Shown: positions 7,354 through 16,251 of the stretch, one piece after another
Numbering within the stretch: the first letter of the stretch is position 1
Layout: each line of letters opens with the position of its first letter
Assembly: GCA_002409625.1 (NCBI GenBank)
Contig: DHNY01000009.1
Coordinates: 54,488-118,487 of the forward strand
Source of the DNA: Anaerolineaceae bacterium UBA5404
GTDB lineage: Bacteria > Chloroflexota > Anaerolineae > Anaerolineales > Anaerolineaceae
Length of the DNA: 64,000 nucleotides
Direction: 5' to 3'
Position numbers and translations under genes: made by a program
Notes under the pieces: model-generated
Seen by the model: the letters and a program-made list of their open reading frames with translations, nothing else
Databases searched by the model: none
Told to the model about the DNA's origin: nothing

Positions 7354-10200
7354 ATGCGAAAGCTCCTAAACGGCTTGTTAATATTTTTCCTGCTCGTTTC
7401 ATTGGCGTCTGCGCAGGTAGCTTCAGCCCAGCCTGCCAGCGAATCCGAAGAAGAGATCATCACGGATATGCTTATACGCATGAGCCCGCTTGAAAAAGTC
7501 GGGCAACTCATGCTGATAAGCTTTGATGGCACAAACACATCCGAAAACACAGACATTGCTAAATTAATAAAGGAATATCACATTGGTGGCGTTATTCTAA
7601 GCACTGCCAATGAAAACTTTGTTAATGAAGATGTTGAAACAAACACTCAAACGCTGATTACAGAACTGCAAAATATTAACTATCAAAAAAGCTTGGACAC
7701 ATCCAATCTAATCAGCTTTAAGGATGGCTTTCCGGTTTACGTTCCTTTATATATTGGGCTCAATCAACTCAACGAAAATGACCATAGCCTCAAAATGTTC
7801 CCCGGTACACGTAATTTGCCGTCTCAAATGACGCTTGGTGCCACATGGTCCCCTAATCTGGTAAATGCAATTGGTGCAGCTTATGGGGCAGAACTTTCAA
7901 GACTTGGGTTCAATCTCTTCCTGGGACCCAGTCTGGATCTGATAGACACCAGCGATACAAGCCGGGGGTGGTATACAGGGACCAATAGTTTTGGGTCTGA
8001 CCCTTACTGGGTTGGAAAGATGAGCAAAGCCTTTGTTGATGGGCTCCATGAAGGCAGCGAAAATCACATTTCGGTCATCGCCAGTCATTTTCCGGGTTTG
8101 GGTGGCGCGGATAGACCACCAAGCCATGAGGTTTCAACCATTCAGCGCAGCCTTGATCAGCTTAAACAACATGAACTGGCGCCATTTTTAGCCCTTACTG
8201 ACACTAGAAACAACTATAAAGCGGTTGATGGCGTTATGTCGGCGCACATTCGCTTCCAAGGCTTGCAGGGCAACATCCGCAGCACAACCCGACCAATCAG
8301 CTTTGACCCGCTTGCGCTACAACAACTGCTAAGTGTAAAACCGCTGGATGCCTGGCGCGCTGAAGGTGGTTTGCTGATTAGCGACAGCCTGGGCAGTGCC
8401 GCAGTGCGCAGTTTTTTTGATCCAACAGAGCTTAGCTTCGATGCCCAAACCATTGCCCGTACAGCTTTTTTGGCTGGCAACGACATGCTCTACCTGGACA
8501 ACTTTGCAACCTTTGCCCACGAAGGACAAACAGCCACCATTCAACGCACTATTTCTTTCTTTGCCCAGAAATATCAGGAAGACAGTGTGTTTGCCCAAAG
8601 AGTAGATGAATCGGTTAGCCGCATCCTTAAGAATAAATTAAGTCTATATTCCGAATTTTCCTTGGACAATGTGCTTGCTCCCACCCAGCAGGTCGAAGAA
8701 AGCCCTGGCTACGACCAACTTACACTTGAAGTTGCCCGCGAGTCGCTTAGCCTCTTAGCTCCAAAAGAAGACTTCCTGAGTACAATTATCAATGAAGGAC
8801 CAAATAAAGCTGATCACATCACCATCATCTCGGATAGTCGCAGCATGTCGCCTTGTGAAACATGCTCACGCATCCACACACTTGGCACCAATGCCTTTGC
8901 AGAGACATTCCTTAACTTGTATGGTGGCACAGGCATGGACCAAATTGTGGATTATCGTGTCCATTCTTACAACTTTAGCCATTTAAACGAATACCTTGAC
9001 AACAAAGTCCCCGAAAACGCACCCTATATTGGGGAGCACATCAATCGCTCACGCTGGATTATCTTCAACATTCAGGACCCCAATCCGGATTACCCTGAAA
9101 GCTTTGCTTTGCAACGCATGCTTGACCAACATCTCAACCTTTTGCGGGATAAAATGGTCATCGTTTTTGCTTATGGTGCACCTTTTTATTTGGATTCGAC
9201 GGAAGTTTCCAAGCTCACTGCCTATTATGGGCTGTTTACACCCTCTAAGTCATCGCTTGAGCTTGCCTCACGTGTCTTGATGCAAGAAGCACGTCCAAGG
9301 AGTGCTTTGCCCTTTTCTCTTCCGGCTGTTGCTTATGACCTCAGGCACCAGCTCGCTCCTGATCCAAACCAAATTATCAATTTGGCTCTGCTCACAGACC
9401 AAGACCTGCCAGGCATTGGTGATACGCCCTCCATTCGCACAGCCACCCCAGCAACAGAGAACCAAGAACCGCCCATACCTCTCTTTAGATTGGGCGAAGC
9501 GGTTCGCATTCAAGCTGGACCCATTCTTGATCGCAACGGAAACGCTGTGCCAGATGGAACGCCAACCAAATTTACCGTCAAAATGGCAAGCGACGCACTC
9601 ATCCTTGCCCTGCCTGAAGCGACCACCGTCAACGGTTTCGCAACCATCGAGTATCGCGTTGAACGGGATGGCATTTTTGCGGTTACAGCCAGCAGTGGCG
9701 AAGCTCAGACCTCCGCGACCTTAATCCTTACAACCCAAGGTGGTTTGGCAGAAATCATCATGCCCACTGCCACACCATTGCCTGAGCCGAGCATAACCCC
9801 GCAACCCACGGCAACGCCACAACCCACTGCCACGCCAGCGCCTATTCCTACCGTTGAACCACCGAACAGACACAAAAAAGGCTTCCCAACGGTCAATGAC
9901 TGGTTGCTAACGGTCATGCTTCTCATAACCGGATTTGGTGCCAGTTATCTCATCGGTTTGCTTTGGTGGAAAGGCAAGCAATGGGCGGTTCGCTCTGGTC
10001 TGTGTACCGTCCTGGGTGGACTGACAGCCTACCTTTTGCTGAGCCTGGGTATTCCGTCATTAAGCACAATCGTGAGCGAAAGTGGCACTTGGTTCATCAT
10101 TCAAATGAGTATTGTGGGTATGTTATTTGGCTGGATCGCCGCTTTAATTTGGTGGTTGCGCGATCAAGCACTGAAGAAAAATTTAAATATTTCTGATTAA
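7354..10200 (+). CDS. Membrane-anchored glycoside hydrolase family 3 protein (beta-N-acetylhexosaminidase-like)
   Basis: A 948-aa exported enzyme of the NagZ-type GH3 family, predicted to remove beta-linked N-acetylglucosamine or glucose. After a signal peptide (residues 1-26) the barrel begins at SPLEKVGQLML. SHFPGLGG (244-251) with His258 matches the NagZ KHFPGHG...H loop, but the usual Lys is Ser. The nucleophile candidate is Asp344 in LLISDSLG. An alpha/beta second domain is followed by an Ig-like region (about 720-790), a Pro/Thr linker and three C-terminal hydrophobic segments (about 850-935). The linker and helices would tether the catalytic part outside the cell. The 3' end overlaps the convergent kinase gene by 18 bp. 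Confidence 0.85.
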   Translation: MRKLLNGLLIFFLLVSLASAQVASAQPASESEEEIITDMLIRMSPLEKVGQLMLISFDGTNTSENTDIAKLIKEYHIGGVILSTANENFVNEDVETNTQTLITELQNINYQKSLDTSNLISFKDGFPVYVPLYIGLNQLNENDHSLKMFPGTRNLPSQMTLGATWSPNLVNAIGAAYGAELSRLGFNLFLGPSLDLIDTSDTSRGWYTGTNSFGSDPYWVGKMSKAFVDGLHEGSENHISVIASHFPGLGGADRPPSHEVSTIQRSLDQLKQHELAPFLALTDTRNNYKAVDGVMSAHIRFQGLQGNIRSTTRPISFDPLALQQLLSVKPLDAWRAEGGLLISDSLGSAAVRSFFDPTELSFDAQTIARTAFLAGNDMLYLDNFATFAHEGQTATIQRTISFFAQKYQEDSVFAQRVDESVSRILKNKLSLYSEFSLDNVLAPTQQVEESPGYDQLTLEVARESLSLLAPKEDFLSTIINEGPNKADHITIISDSRSMSPCETCSRIHTLGTNAFAETFLNLYGGTGMDQIVDYRVHSYNFSHLNEYLDNKVPENAPYIGEHINRSRWIIFNIQDPNPDYPESFALQRMLDQHLNLLRDKMVIVFAYGAPFYLDSTEVSKLTAYYGLFTPSKSSLELASRVLMQEARPRSALPFSLPAVAYDLRHQLAPDPNQIINLALLTDQDLPGIGDTPSIRTATPATENQEPPIPLFRLGEAVRIQAGPILDRNGNAVPDGTPTKFTVKMASDALILALPEATTVNGFATIEYRVERDGIFAVTASSGEAQTSATLILTTQGGLAEIIMPTATPLPEPSITPQPTATPQPTATPAPIPTVEPPNRHKKGFPTVNDWLLTVMLLITGFGASYLIGLLWWKGKQWAVRSGLCTVLGGLTAYLLLSLGIPSLSTIVSESGTWFIIQMSIVGMLFGWIAALIWWLRDQALKKNLNISD

Positions 10201-11175
10201 AGTCAACAGCAAACTAAAAAAGGTCAAACCACCTGCCAAATAAAGCAGAATCATCTCGGTTTTGTTTAAACCTTGCTCTTCTCTAAAACTAACCTTACCA
10301 GCGATATGTCGAAGACTGCTGGTGGTCTCGCCGGTTAAAGCCTTTAGGAAAGTTTTGACATCACGGGGACGTTCATTTGGGTGCAATTCCATCGCCCACA
10401 AGATGGCATCCTCCACGCGCGGCGAAATGGCGGGGTTAATTTCGCGTGGCGCTGGCAAATTGCCAGGGTCAAGGAAACGATCACGCACGTTCACCGGTGG
10501 TCGGTTGGTAAGTAAGTGGTAAAGGGTGCTGCCAAAGGCATAAACATCCGCGCGACCGTCCATCATGTTCGAGTCACCACCGTATTGTTCAAGCGGCGAA
10601 TACAAGGCTGTGCCCTGACCTTGCATAATAGTAATGGTAACTTCACCCGGTGCCAGCAGTTTTACCAAGCCAAAGTCAACCAGCTTCACCACACCCGCAG
10701 GAGTTACTTTGATGTTTGAAGGTTTAATATCGCGGTGCAATATAGCGGGATTCTGATTATGCAAATAGCTGAGGGCATCACCAATCTGCATCGCCCAGTC
10801 CAGCACGTCTGCCTCATTGAGAAATTGTTTATTCGACTCCGCTTTGGCAATCAGGGCTCTGAGGTCATCCCCGGGGATAAAATCCATCACCAAGAAATCG
10901 TTATCTTCAATCGAGAAAAAGTCCGACACTTTGGGTAAGTTTGGATGGTCAAGCCGCGCCAAAACGGTTGCCTCGCGCATAAATTGCTCGCGCGCTTCAG
11001 CAAGCATACCGGGCGGATAACTGGGATCATAACTCACTTGCTTTACCGCACAAAAACGCCCGCTCAACCGCAAATCTTCGGCAAGCAAAATAGAGCCATA
11101 GCCACCCTGGCCGATAACACGATCAACTTTATAGCGATCGTGCAAAATACTACCGCTCGATATTTCTTGTTTCAT
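10183..11175 (-). CDS. Serine/threonine protein kinase with C-terminal membrane helix
   Basis: A Hanks-type kinase that phosphorylates Ser/Thr on target proteins. The catalytic domain is complete in this 330-aa product: Gly-rich loop GQGGYG at 22-27, VAIK-type Lys45 (AVK), HRD at 147-149 with Lys151 and Asn154, and DFG at 167-169. An activation segment and a D-x-YAFG helix follow. A single hydrophobic helix near residues 308-327 at the C-terminus anchors it with the kinase facing the cytoplasm, and there is no extracellular sensor. The frame stays open to 11220, but that start overlaps a TATAAT box, so Met at 11175 is preferred. It is divergent from the FHA/winged-helix regulator gene, a likely substrate or partner. 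Confidence 0.92.
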   Translation of the reverse strand: MKQEISSGSILHDRYKVDRVIGQGGYGSILLAEDLRLSGRFCAVKQVSYDPSYPPGMLAEAREQFMREATVLARLDHPNLPKVSDFFSIEDNDFLVMDFIPGDDLRALIAKAESNKQFLNEADVLDWAMQIGDALSYLHNQNPAILHRDIKPSNIKVTPAGVVKLVDFGLVKLLAPGEVTITIMQGQGTALYSPLEQYGGDSNMMDGRADVYAFGSTLYHLLTNRPPVNVRDRFLDPGNLPAPREINPAISPRVEDAILWAMELHPNERPRDVKTFLKALTGETTSSLRHIAGKVSFREEQGLNKTEMILLYLAGGLTFFSLLLTLIRNI

Positions 11176-11218
11176 ACGGTGTCTTCTATCCAACCCATTT
11201 TGTCTCTGGGAGGAATGC

Positions 11219-11236
11219 ATTATAATGAATTATAAA
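11219..11236. promoter_or_regulatory. Divergent promoter region between kinase and FHA regulator genes
   Basis: An AT-rich block holds overlapping TATAAT boxes for both strands: plus 11221-11226, minus 11224-11219 and 11234-11229. The 77-bp gap between the two ATGs means that any protein bound here would affect both genes. Confidence 0.45.
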
Positions 11237-11252
11237 GTATTCTAGAGATAAA

Positions 11253-11897
11253 ATGGAAGATCCAGTTCTCATTGCCAACAACAGCTCCCTGGATGGCCAA
11301 CAATGGGTCATCACTGACACCTTGCTCATCGGTCGCGATGCAAGCTGTGATGTGGTTATCCCCGACCGCCAGGTTTCCCGCCAACACGCGCGCATCACCA
11401 AAACCGGCGCGATAGTCATGATTGAGGATTTGGGCAGTAAAAATGGTACTTATTTAAACGGTCAGGTCCTCACCGAAGCGAAACAACTCGTTGAAGCGGA
11501 TGAGATCACGGTTGCCTTTACCCAAAACTTCTTGTTCCTGAGCTCCGATGCCACCATGCCACTTTCTGGCATTCCACCCGAGCTAATGAGCGCCTTTAGA
11601 TTACGCCTGGATGTAAACGCAAAAAGGGTTTGGGTGCGTGGTGTAGAGCTTGATCCACCGCTTTCTGCCCAGCAGTACAACCTTTTGTCTTTTCTGTATG
11701 AGCGCGCTGGCGAAGTGGTCAAGCGCGAAGATTTGATCAATGCGGTTTGGGAAGAAGACACACGTTGGGTGACCGAACAGGCTTTTGACGCGCTTGTGCG
11801 TCGTCTGCGAGAGCGCATTAGCGCGCTGGACCCCGACTATGACTATATTGTCACCGTCCGCGGGCATGGCTTGCGCTTCCAAAATGACCCCCACTAA
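11253..11897 (+). CDS. FHA-domain / winged-helix DNA-binding regulator
   Basis: A 214-aa predicted transcription regulator built from two known modules. Residues 1-95 form a forkhead-associated domain that binds phosphothreonine peptides (IGRDASCDVVI, VSRQHARI and SKNGTYLNG are all present). Residues 110-210 form an OmpR/PhoB-type winged helix (LSAQQYNLLSFLYERAGEVV, the recognition helix near EQAFDALVRRLRERI, and the VRGHGLRF wing). FHA plus PhoB-type output replaces the usual receiver domain, so the input should be Ser/Thr phosphorylation, not Asp phosphorylation. The divergent kinase 77 bp away is the obvious candidate. Domain calls are firm. The pairing is inferred from position. Confidence 0.9.
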   Translation: MEDPVLIANNSSLDGQQWVITDTLLIGRDASCDVVIPDRQVSRQHARITKTGAIVMIEDLGSKNGTYLNGQVLTEAKQLVEADEITVAFTQNFLFLSSDATMPLSGIPPELMSAFRLRLDVNAKRVWVRGVELDPPLSAQQYNLLSFLYERAGEVVKREDLINAVWEEDTRWVTEQAFDALVRRLRERISALDPDYDYIVTVRGHGLRFQNDPH

Positions 11898-11925
11898 ACC
11901 CAAGGAAAATAGCTGACTTAAACAA

Positions 11926-11964
11926 AAACGCGCTGCATTTTGGCTTACAGCGCGTTTGTTTTTT
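11926..11964. terminator. Bidirectional rho-independent terminator
   Basis: The 10-bp arms AAACGCGCTG (11926-11935) and CAGCGCGTTT (11948-11957) enclose a 12-nt loop, with T-rich tracts on both strands. It separates the convergent FHA regulator and CpXC genes. Confidence 0.85.
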
Positions 11965-11978
11965 ATCAATTGATGGCT

Positions 11979-13346
11979 TTAGTCTTCTGCAGAAGCCGCT
12001 TCAAAGTTCTTGCGCATCATAAATTTTTGGCTTGCGTTGTTTACTTCGAGTAGCTTCTCGAGCAACTCCGGTTGAGCACCACCTTGCTCCACCTGATTAA
12101 TCAGTCCACCTAAAACCTGGAAGAAATCATCATTAATGCCTTCGTGAGCTTCTTCCAAAACCTGATTTAGGGCGTCCTCATCCGGTGCTTGCAGCAAAAT
12201 GTCAATCAGCTCCAAATACACACTGCTCTCATTGGCTGAGCGGAAAACAGTCAGGACAGTCACAATTTTCTTAACCCGTTCATCGTCGCCAGCTTCTTTT
12301 GCTTTCATAAACTCATCATTCAGCACTTCTAGCGTGGCTTGAGTAAAGCGGGGCAATGCCGCTTGGCTTGCCTCAACCAGGTTGTCTTCCTCGAGCAAAG
12401 CGTCAATCATTTCTTTGGCTTCAGCGTGCAAAATCTTTTGAGCTTTGTCAATTTCTTCACTTAGATTCAAGAGCTCGTCGCGTAAGGTTTCAAGTTTGCT
12501 TTTTTCTTCAGCTTCGGCTGCTTCAATTTTGTCGCTGAGGATTTGGAAGAACTGATAATCCATACCTCCGCGCGCGGCGCTTACCATCATGGTTAGTTTC
12601 ACTTTTGACTCAGCTGACTCGATGGCTAAATCCAAAAGCTTCTCGCGGGTTAAGCCTTCCTGGCTAATGGTTTGAAGCTTGTTCATCACCTCTTGGGCTT
12701 CAGCAGAATCCTTGGCAATCTTCTTTCCAACCGTAGTATGCTCCAGCGCCACAGATTGCAAACCTGCCAATGCCTGGGCGCCTTGTTGGTCACCGGCTGC
12801 CAAGGTTGCCTGAACCAAACGAGAAAGCAAAACAAAAAAGTCCTCTGTAACCCGTTCATCATCCTGGGCAAGCATTTCGGGCAATGCATCTGGTGACGCC
12901 ATCATCAAACGCTGGATGAACGCCAGCTGCTCTTGTTGCGCTTTTAACATCTCGGGGGTAATGCCATCCGCTTCTAAAATAGTTTCGTACAAGAGCTCTT
13001 TTGTAAGCATGGTTCGCGGGTTAAAGATGTATGCTTTGCGCTTTTCGGGAGGTAAGTCATCCACTGCTTTCTTGATTAGCGGACCAATTACGCGTTCTTG
13101 TTCATGAACCGGCGCGCCAAGTTCTGGTGGAAAATAGCTCAAGAGCAGCTCTTTTTCTGGGTCGTGGTAAACGATCGGGGTAGGATAGATGCCATGACTG
13201 CGGCAGCTGGGGCACTGGTAATAATTAGCCTGCCCAGAAAGCAAGATCTGCTTTGCATCCGGGTCGGTGTTGGTATCGAACAGTCGAATAAGATCAACGG
13301 TGATGGGGGTTTTACAATTTGGACATGGTACGCTTGTTCTAGCCAT
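11979..13346 (-). CDS. CpXC-domain protein
   Basis: A 455-aa cytoplasmic protein. Residues 1-125 form a CpXC domain: CPNC near the start and YQCPSCRSHG about 35 residues later are the paired Cys motifs that should bind zinc. The rest is almost entirely helical and acidic with heptad-like Leu spacing and no membrane segment or enzyme motif. CpXC proteins are common in Chloroflexota and Firmicutes, and their function is unknown. The frame is open to 13379, but a TATAAT box (13383-13378) overlaps that start. The ATG at 13346, with a GGAAGAGAG ribosome binding site, is used instead. Confidence 0.75.
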   Translation of the reverse strand: MARTSVPCPNCKTPITVDLIRLFDTNTDPDAKQILLSGQANYYQCPSCRSHGIYPTPIVYHDPEKELLLSYFPPELGAPVHEQERVIGPLIKKAVDDLPPEKRKAYIFNPRTMLTKELLYETILEADGITPEMLKAQQEQLAFIQRLMMASPDALPEMLAQDDERVTEDFFVLLSRLVQATLAAGDQQGAQALAGLQSVALEHTTVGKKIAKDSAEAQEVMNKLQTISQEGLTREKLLDLAIESAESKVKLTMMVSAARGGMDYQFFQILSDKIEAAEAEEKSKLETLRDELLNLSEEIDKAQKILHAEAKEMIDALLEEDNLVEASQAALPRFTQATLEVLNDEFMKAKEAGDDERVKKIVTVLTVFRSANESSVYLELIDILLQAPDEDALNQVLEEAHEGINDDFFQVLGGLINQVEQGGAQPELLEKLLEVNNASQKFMMRKNFEAASAED

Positions 13347-13377
13347 ATATTCTCTCTTCCTGATAAATAGTGTGTCC

Positions 13378-13383
13378 ATTATA
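13378..13383 (-). promoter_or_regulatory. -10 box of the CpXC gene
   Basis: TATAAT on the minus strand, about 31 nt upstream of the chosen ATG (13346). It coincides with the alternative upstream start codon, which it rules out. Confidence 0.5.
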
Positions 13384-13503
13384 ACAGTGCCATGTTAAGA
13401 TTTTTCTTAATATTTAAGGTCTGATTTTTGTAAACTTCCTGTTTTTGAACACAAAAGCAGTGAGACCTTTGTTTTATTCACCAGCCTGGTTTTCAATTCT
13501 GAT

Positions 13504-13543
13504 AGAATAGAGATAACAACAAAGACACTTCAAAACAGGAGGC
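13504..13543 (+). promoter_or_regulatory. Candidate -10 and ribosome binding site of the aldehyde dehydrogenase gene
   Basis: TAGAAT at about 13504-13509 is a plausible -10 box. AGGAGGC at 13538-13544 is a near-perfect Shine-Dalgarno sequence and predicts strong translation from 13548. Confidence 0.45.
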
Positions 13544-13547
13544 ACGA

Positions 13548-15125
13548 ATGTCATTTACTTTAACTTATGCCAGTATGGCCAACCCACCTGAAATCTTCCA
13601 CACATCCTATGAAAACGCGCTTGCGGACTTAAAAACTAAATTGGGCAAGGATTACCCGCTCATCATCGGTGCTGAAAAACGCTTCAAAACCGAAAAGTTC
13701 AGCGTGCATTCGCCAATTAACACCGACTGGGTGCTTGCCACCATGCAAAAAGGTGATGCCCAGGACGCAGCAGATGCGATTGCTGCCGCCAAAGCCGCTT
13801 TCCCGGCATGGAGCGCCTTAGCCTGGGAAGAACGCGTGGCACATGTGCGCGCCTTTGCCCAAGCCATTCAGGACCGCATCTTTGAAATCGGCGCAGCGGT
13901 TAGCCTGGACGTGGGCAAAAACCGTATGGAAGCCTTGGCTGATGTGCAAGAATCGGTTGACCTCATGCTGTGGCCCTGCACCCAAATGGAAGAAAACAAC
14001 GGCTACCATGTGATGCTCGCCAACGACCCCATGGAGGGCGTTGTCTCTATGAACGAAAGCCGCATGGTGCCGCATGGTGTTTGGGTAGTTGTGGTGCCTT
14101 TCAACTTCCCTGCTGCCCTGGCAGGTGGTCCAATGGGCAATGCGCTGGTCGCTGGGAACACCGTGGTACTCAAACCCGCCACAGATTCACCCTGGGCAAC
14201 TGCCATGATGATGGAATGTGCAGAAAAATCCGGCATGCCTCCTGGCGTTGTCAATTATGTTACCGGTCCTGGCAGCACCCTGGGTAATGCGCTCATTGAT
14301 CATCCAGACGTGGCTGGGGTTACTTTTACTGGTTCAGCAGAAGTTGGTTTGGGAATTAATCGCAAATTTGCGGAATTCAAGTACCCACGCCCGGTTGTGC
14401 TTGAGCTGGGTGGCAAAAATGCTTCCATCATTTCCAAAAACGCCAATATCGCCGATGCCGCCTTAGGCTGTATGCGCTCGGCTTTTGGCTTACAAGGTCA
14501 AAAATGCTCCGCAAACTCACGTATTTTTGTTGAGCGTGAGGTTTATCAGGATTTTGTAGACGAACTCCTGCGACTCACCAATGAGATCAAAATCGGCGAC
14601 CCCACAGAAAAAGAAAACTGGTTCGGCGCGGTCATAAATCAAAAAGCCGCCGCGGACTATGAAAAATACGTTGCCGACCTCGGTCAAGCCGGTCGCATCC
14701 TCACTGGTGGCAAACGTCTTAAAGATGGCGAGCTTGCCAAAGGGCTTTTCTGCGCGCCAACCATTGCCGTGGACGTGCCCATGGACCATTACCTCTGGAA
14801 ACACGAAATGTTCTTACCCGTCACCATGGTCACCGCTGTTGACAGCCTCGAAGAAGCCATGGGCTATGCCAATGACATCGACTACGGTCTAACGGCTGGT
14901 TTTATGGGCAGTCCGGAAGAAGGTGAATGGTTCTTGGAAAACATTCAGGCTGGTGTGTGTTATGTCAACCGCGTTATGGGCTCCACAACCGGTGCCTGGC
15001 CAGGATTCCAACCCTTTGGTGGCTGGAAAGCCTCCGGCTCAACCGGGCGTAACACGGGTGGACCTTACGCGCTACTCTCGTACATGCGCGAGCAAAGTCG
15101 CACGCGTGTGAGTACAATTTACTAA
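13548..15125 (+). CDS. Aldehyde dehydrogenase, 1-pyrroline-5-carboxylate dehydrogenase-like
   Basis: NAD(P)-dependent aldehyde oxidation. The 525-aa protein has every ALDH catalytic element: Asn186 in PFNFP (oxyanion), Glu286 in LELGGKN (general base) and Cys320 in FGLQGQKCSANSR (nucleophile). The GLQGQKCSA context and the length match glutamate-gamma-semialdehyde dehydrogenases (RocA/PruA type) better than most ALDHs, which suggests proline or arginine catabolism. No proline dehydrogenase is nearby, so the substrate stays open. A very strong AGGAGG ribosome binding site suggests high expression. A hairpin follows the gene, and the 2-hydroxyacid dehydrogenase gene is downstream on the same strand. 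Confidence 0.82.
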   Translation: MSFTLTYASMANPPEIFHTSYENALADLKTKLGKDYPLIIGAEKRFKTEKFSVHSPINTDWVLATMQKGDAQDAADAIAAAKAAFPAWSALAWEERVAHVRAFAQAIQDRIFEIGAAVSLDVGKNRMEALADVQESVDLMLWPCTQMEENNGYHVMLANDPMEGVVSMNESRMVPHGVWVVVVPFNFPAALAGGPMGNALVAGNTVVLKPATDSPWATAMMMECAEKSGMPPGVVNYVTGPGSTLGNALIDHPDVAGVTFTGSAEVGLGINRKFAEFKYPRPVVLELGGKNASIISKNANIADAALGCMRSAFGLQGQKCSANSRIFVEREVYQDFVDELLRLTNEIKIGDPTEKENWFGAVINQKAAADYEKYVADLGQAGRILTGGKRLKDGELAKGLFCAPTIAVDVPMDHYLWKHEMFLPVTMVTAVDSLEEAMGYANDIDYGLTAGFMGSPEEGEWFLENIQAGVCYVNRVMGSTTGAWPGFQPFGGWKASGSTGRNTGGPYALLSYMREQSRTRVSTIY

Positions 15126-15145
15126 GATATGCAATAACATTCAGG

Positions 15146-15178
15146 GCTGGCGGCAAATGTCTTTTTGAAGCCGCCAGC
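15146..15178 (+). terminator. Hairpin after the aldehyde dehydrogenase gene
   Basis: The perfect 9-bp arms GCTGGCGGC and GCCGCCAGC enclose a 15-nt loop. The following T-run is weak (CTTTGCC), so it may terminate only partly, or it may protect the 3' end of the upstream message. Confidence 0.5.
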
Positions 15179-15211
15179 TTTGCCTTAAACTGAGACCCTC
15201 ATGGAGGAACT

Positions 15212-16249
15212 ATGAGCCGCCAAACAACACAAAAAACAATTGAAATTACAAGTCTGATAAAACTTTCAGATGCCCAAATCGCGACAATTAAAGGTGGTAA
15301 CGAAAACATCCAAATCGCAAATTACCCCAGGGGATCAGCGCATCAAATTCCTGCCGAGCAATGGGAAAAGACTGAAGTACTGCTTACTTCAGGTGATTTT
15401 TTACCCACCCGCGACATGGCACCCAACCTTAAATGGATTCAAATGACCTTTGCGGGCGTTGATCCCATTTTAGACCAGCCTATTATCTATGATGAAGCTA
15501 TTCAGCTTACTTCAGCCAGTGGGGTCATGGTGAGCCAAATGGGTGAATATGTGCTTATGGCCATTTTGATGCTTGGGCACAAAATGCCTGCCATTCTGGA
15601 AGCCCAGCAAAAAAACGAGTGGATTAGCAATAAATCTGGCATGATTATCCCCAAAGAATTGCGTGGCAGCACGATTGGCATTGTGGGTTATGGCTCGATT
15701 GGTCGAGAAGTAGCGCGCGTGCTCTACCCCTTTGGCGTCAAAGTTTTAGCTGCCAAAGCTGACCTTAGTAAACTCGAAGATACTGGTTATATTCCCGAAG
15801 GATTGGGCGATCCCAAAGGGGATTACTTCCATCGTTTGTACCCGATTGACGCGCTTTTAGGCATGTTGCCGGAGTGTGATTTCGTTGTACTCACTGCCCC
15901 ACTTACTGAGAGCACGCGCAACATGTTCTCCACCGAGGCTTTCAACGCCATGAAACCCGAGGCTTATTTCATCAATGTCTCCCGTGGTGGTTTGGTGGAC
16001 GAAGCGGCTTTAATTACCGCCTTGCGCAACAAAAAGATTGCCGGCGCCATGCTGGACGTCTTTGTTGAAGAGCCTTTACCCTCCAAGAGTCCCCTCTGGC
16101 GTCAACCTAACCTGTTAATAACGCCTCATGTCTCCGCCATTTCACCCAATCTTCTGGATGATGTTTTAACGCTCTTTGCGGTAAACTTAAAGCGCTATGA
16201 GCAGGATTTGCCACTTTACAACCTGATTGACACGCGAAAAGGATACTAA
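15212..16249 (+). CDS. D-isomer-specific 2-hydroxyacid dehydrogenase
   Basis: Reversible NAD(P)-linked reduction of a 2-keto acid. The 345-aa protein has the split catalytic domain and a central Rossmann fold: GYGSIG at 159-164, Arg258 in NVSRGGLVDE, Glu286 in DVFVEEPLP and His306 in TPHVSAI give the Arg/Glu/His triad. The segment between the Rossmann motif and the Arg is slightly longer than in phosphoglycerate dehydrogenase and lacks its regulatory ACT domain. The substrate (glyoxylate, hydroxypyruvate or other) cannot be told. A GGAGGAAC ribosome binding site precedes the ATG. Its stop is 2 nt before the rarA start, so the two genes are coupled. Confidence 0.88.
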   Translation: MSRQTTQKTIEITSLIKLSDAQIATIKGGNENIQIANYPRGSAHQIPAEQWEKTEVLLTSGDFLPTRDMAPNLKWIQMTFAGVDPILDQPIIYDEAIQLTSASGVMVSQMGEYVLMAILMLGHKMPAILEAQQKNEWISNKSGMIIPKELRGSTIGIVGYGSIGREVARVLYPFGVKVLAAKADLSKLEDTGYIPEGLGDPKGDYFHRLYPIDALLGMLPECDFVVLTAPLTESTRNMFSTEAFNAMKPEAYFINVSRGGLVDEAALITALRNKKIAGAMLDVFVEEPLPSKSPLWRQPNLLITPHVSAISPNLLDDVLTLFAVNLKRYEQDLPLYNLIDTRKGY

Positions 16250-16251
16250 TT

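Noticed and set aside
13347..13379. Upstream start of the CpXC gene
   Set aside because: It overlaps a TATAAT box and lacks a ribosome binding site, while the ATG at 13346 has one directly before the conserved Cys motif.
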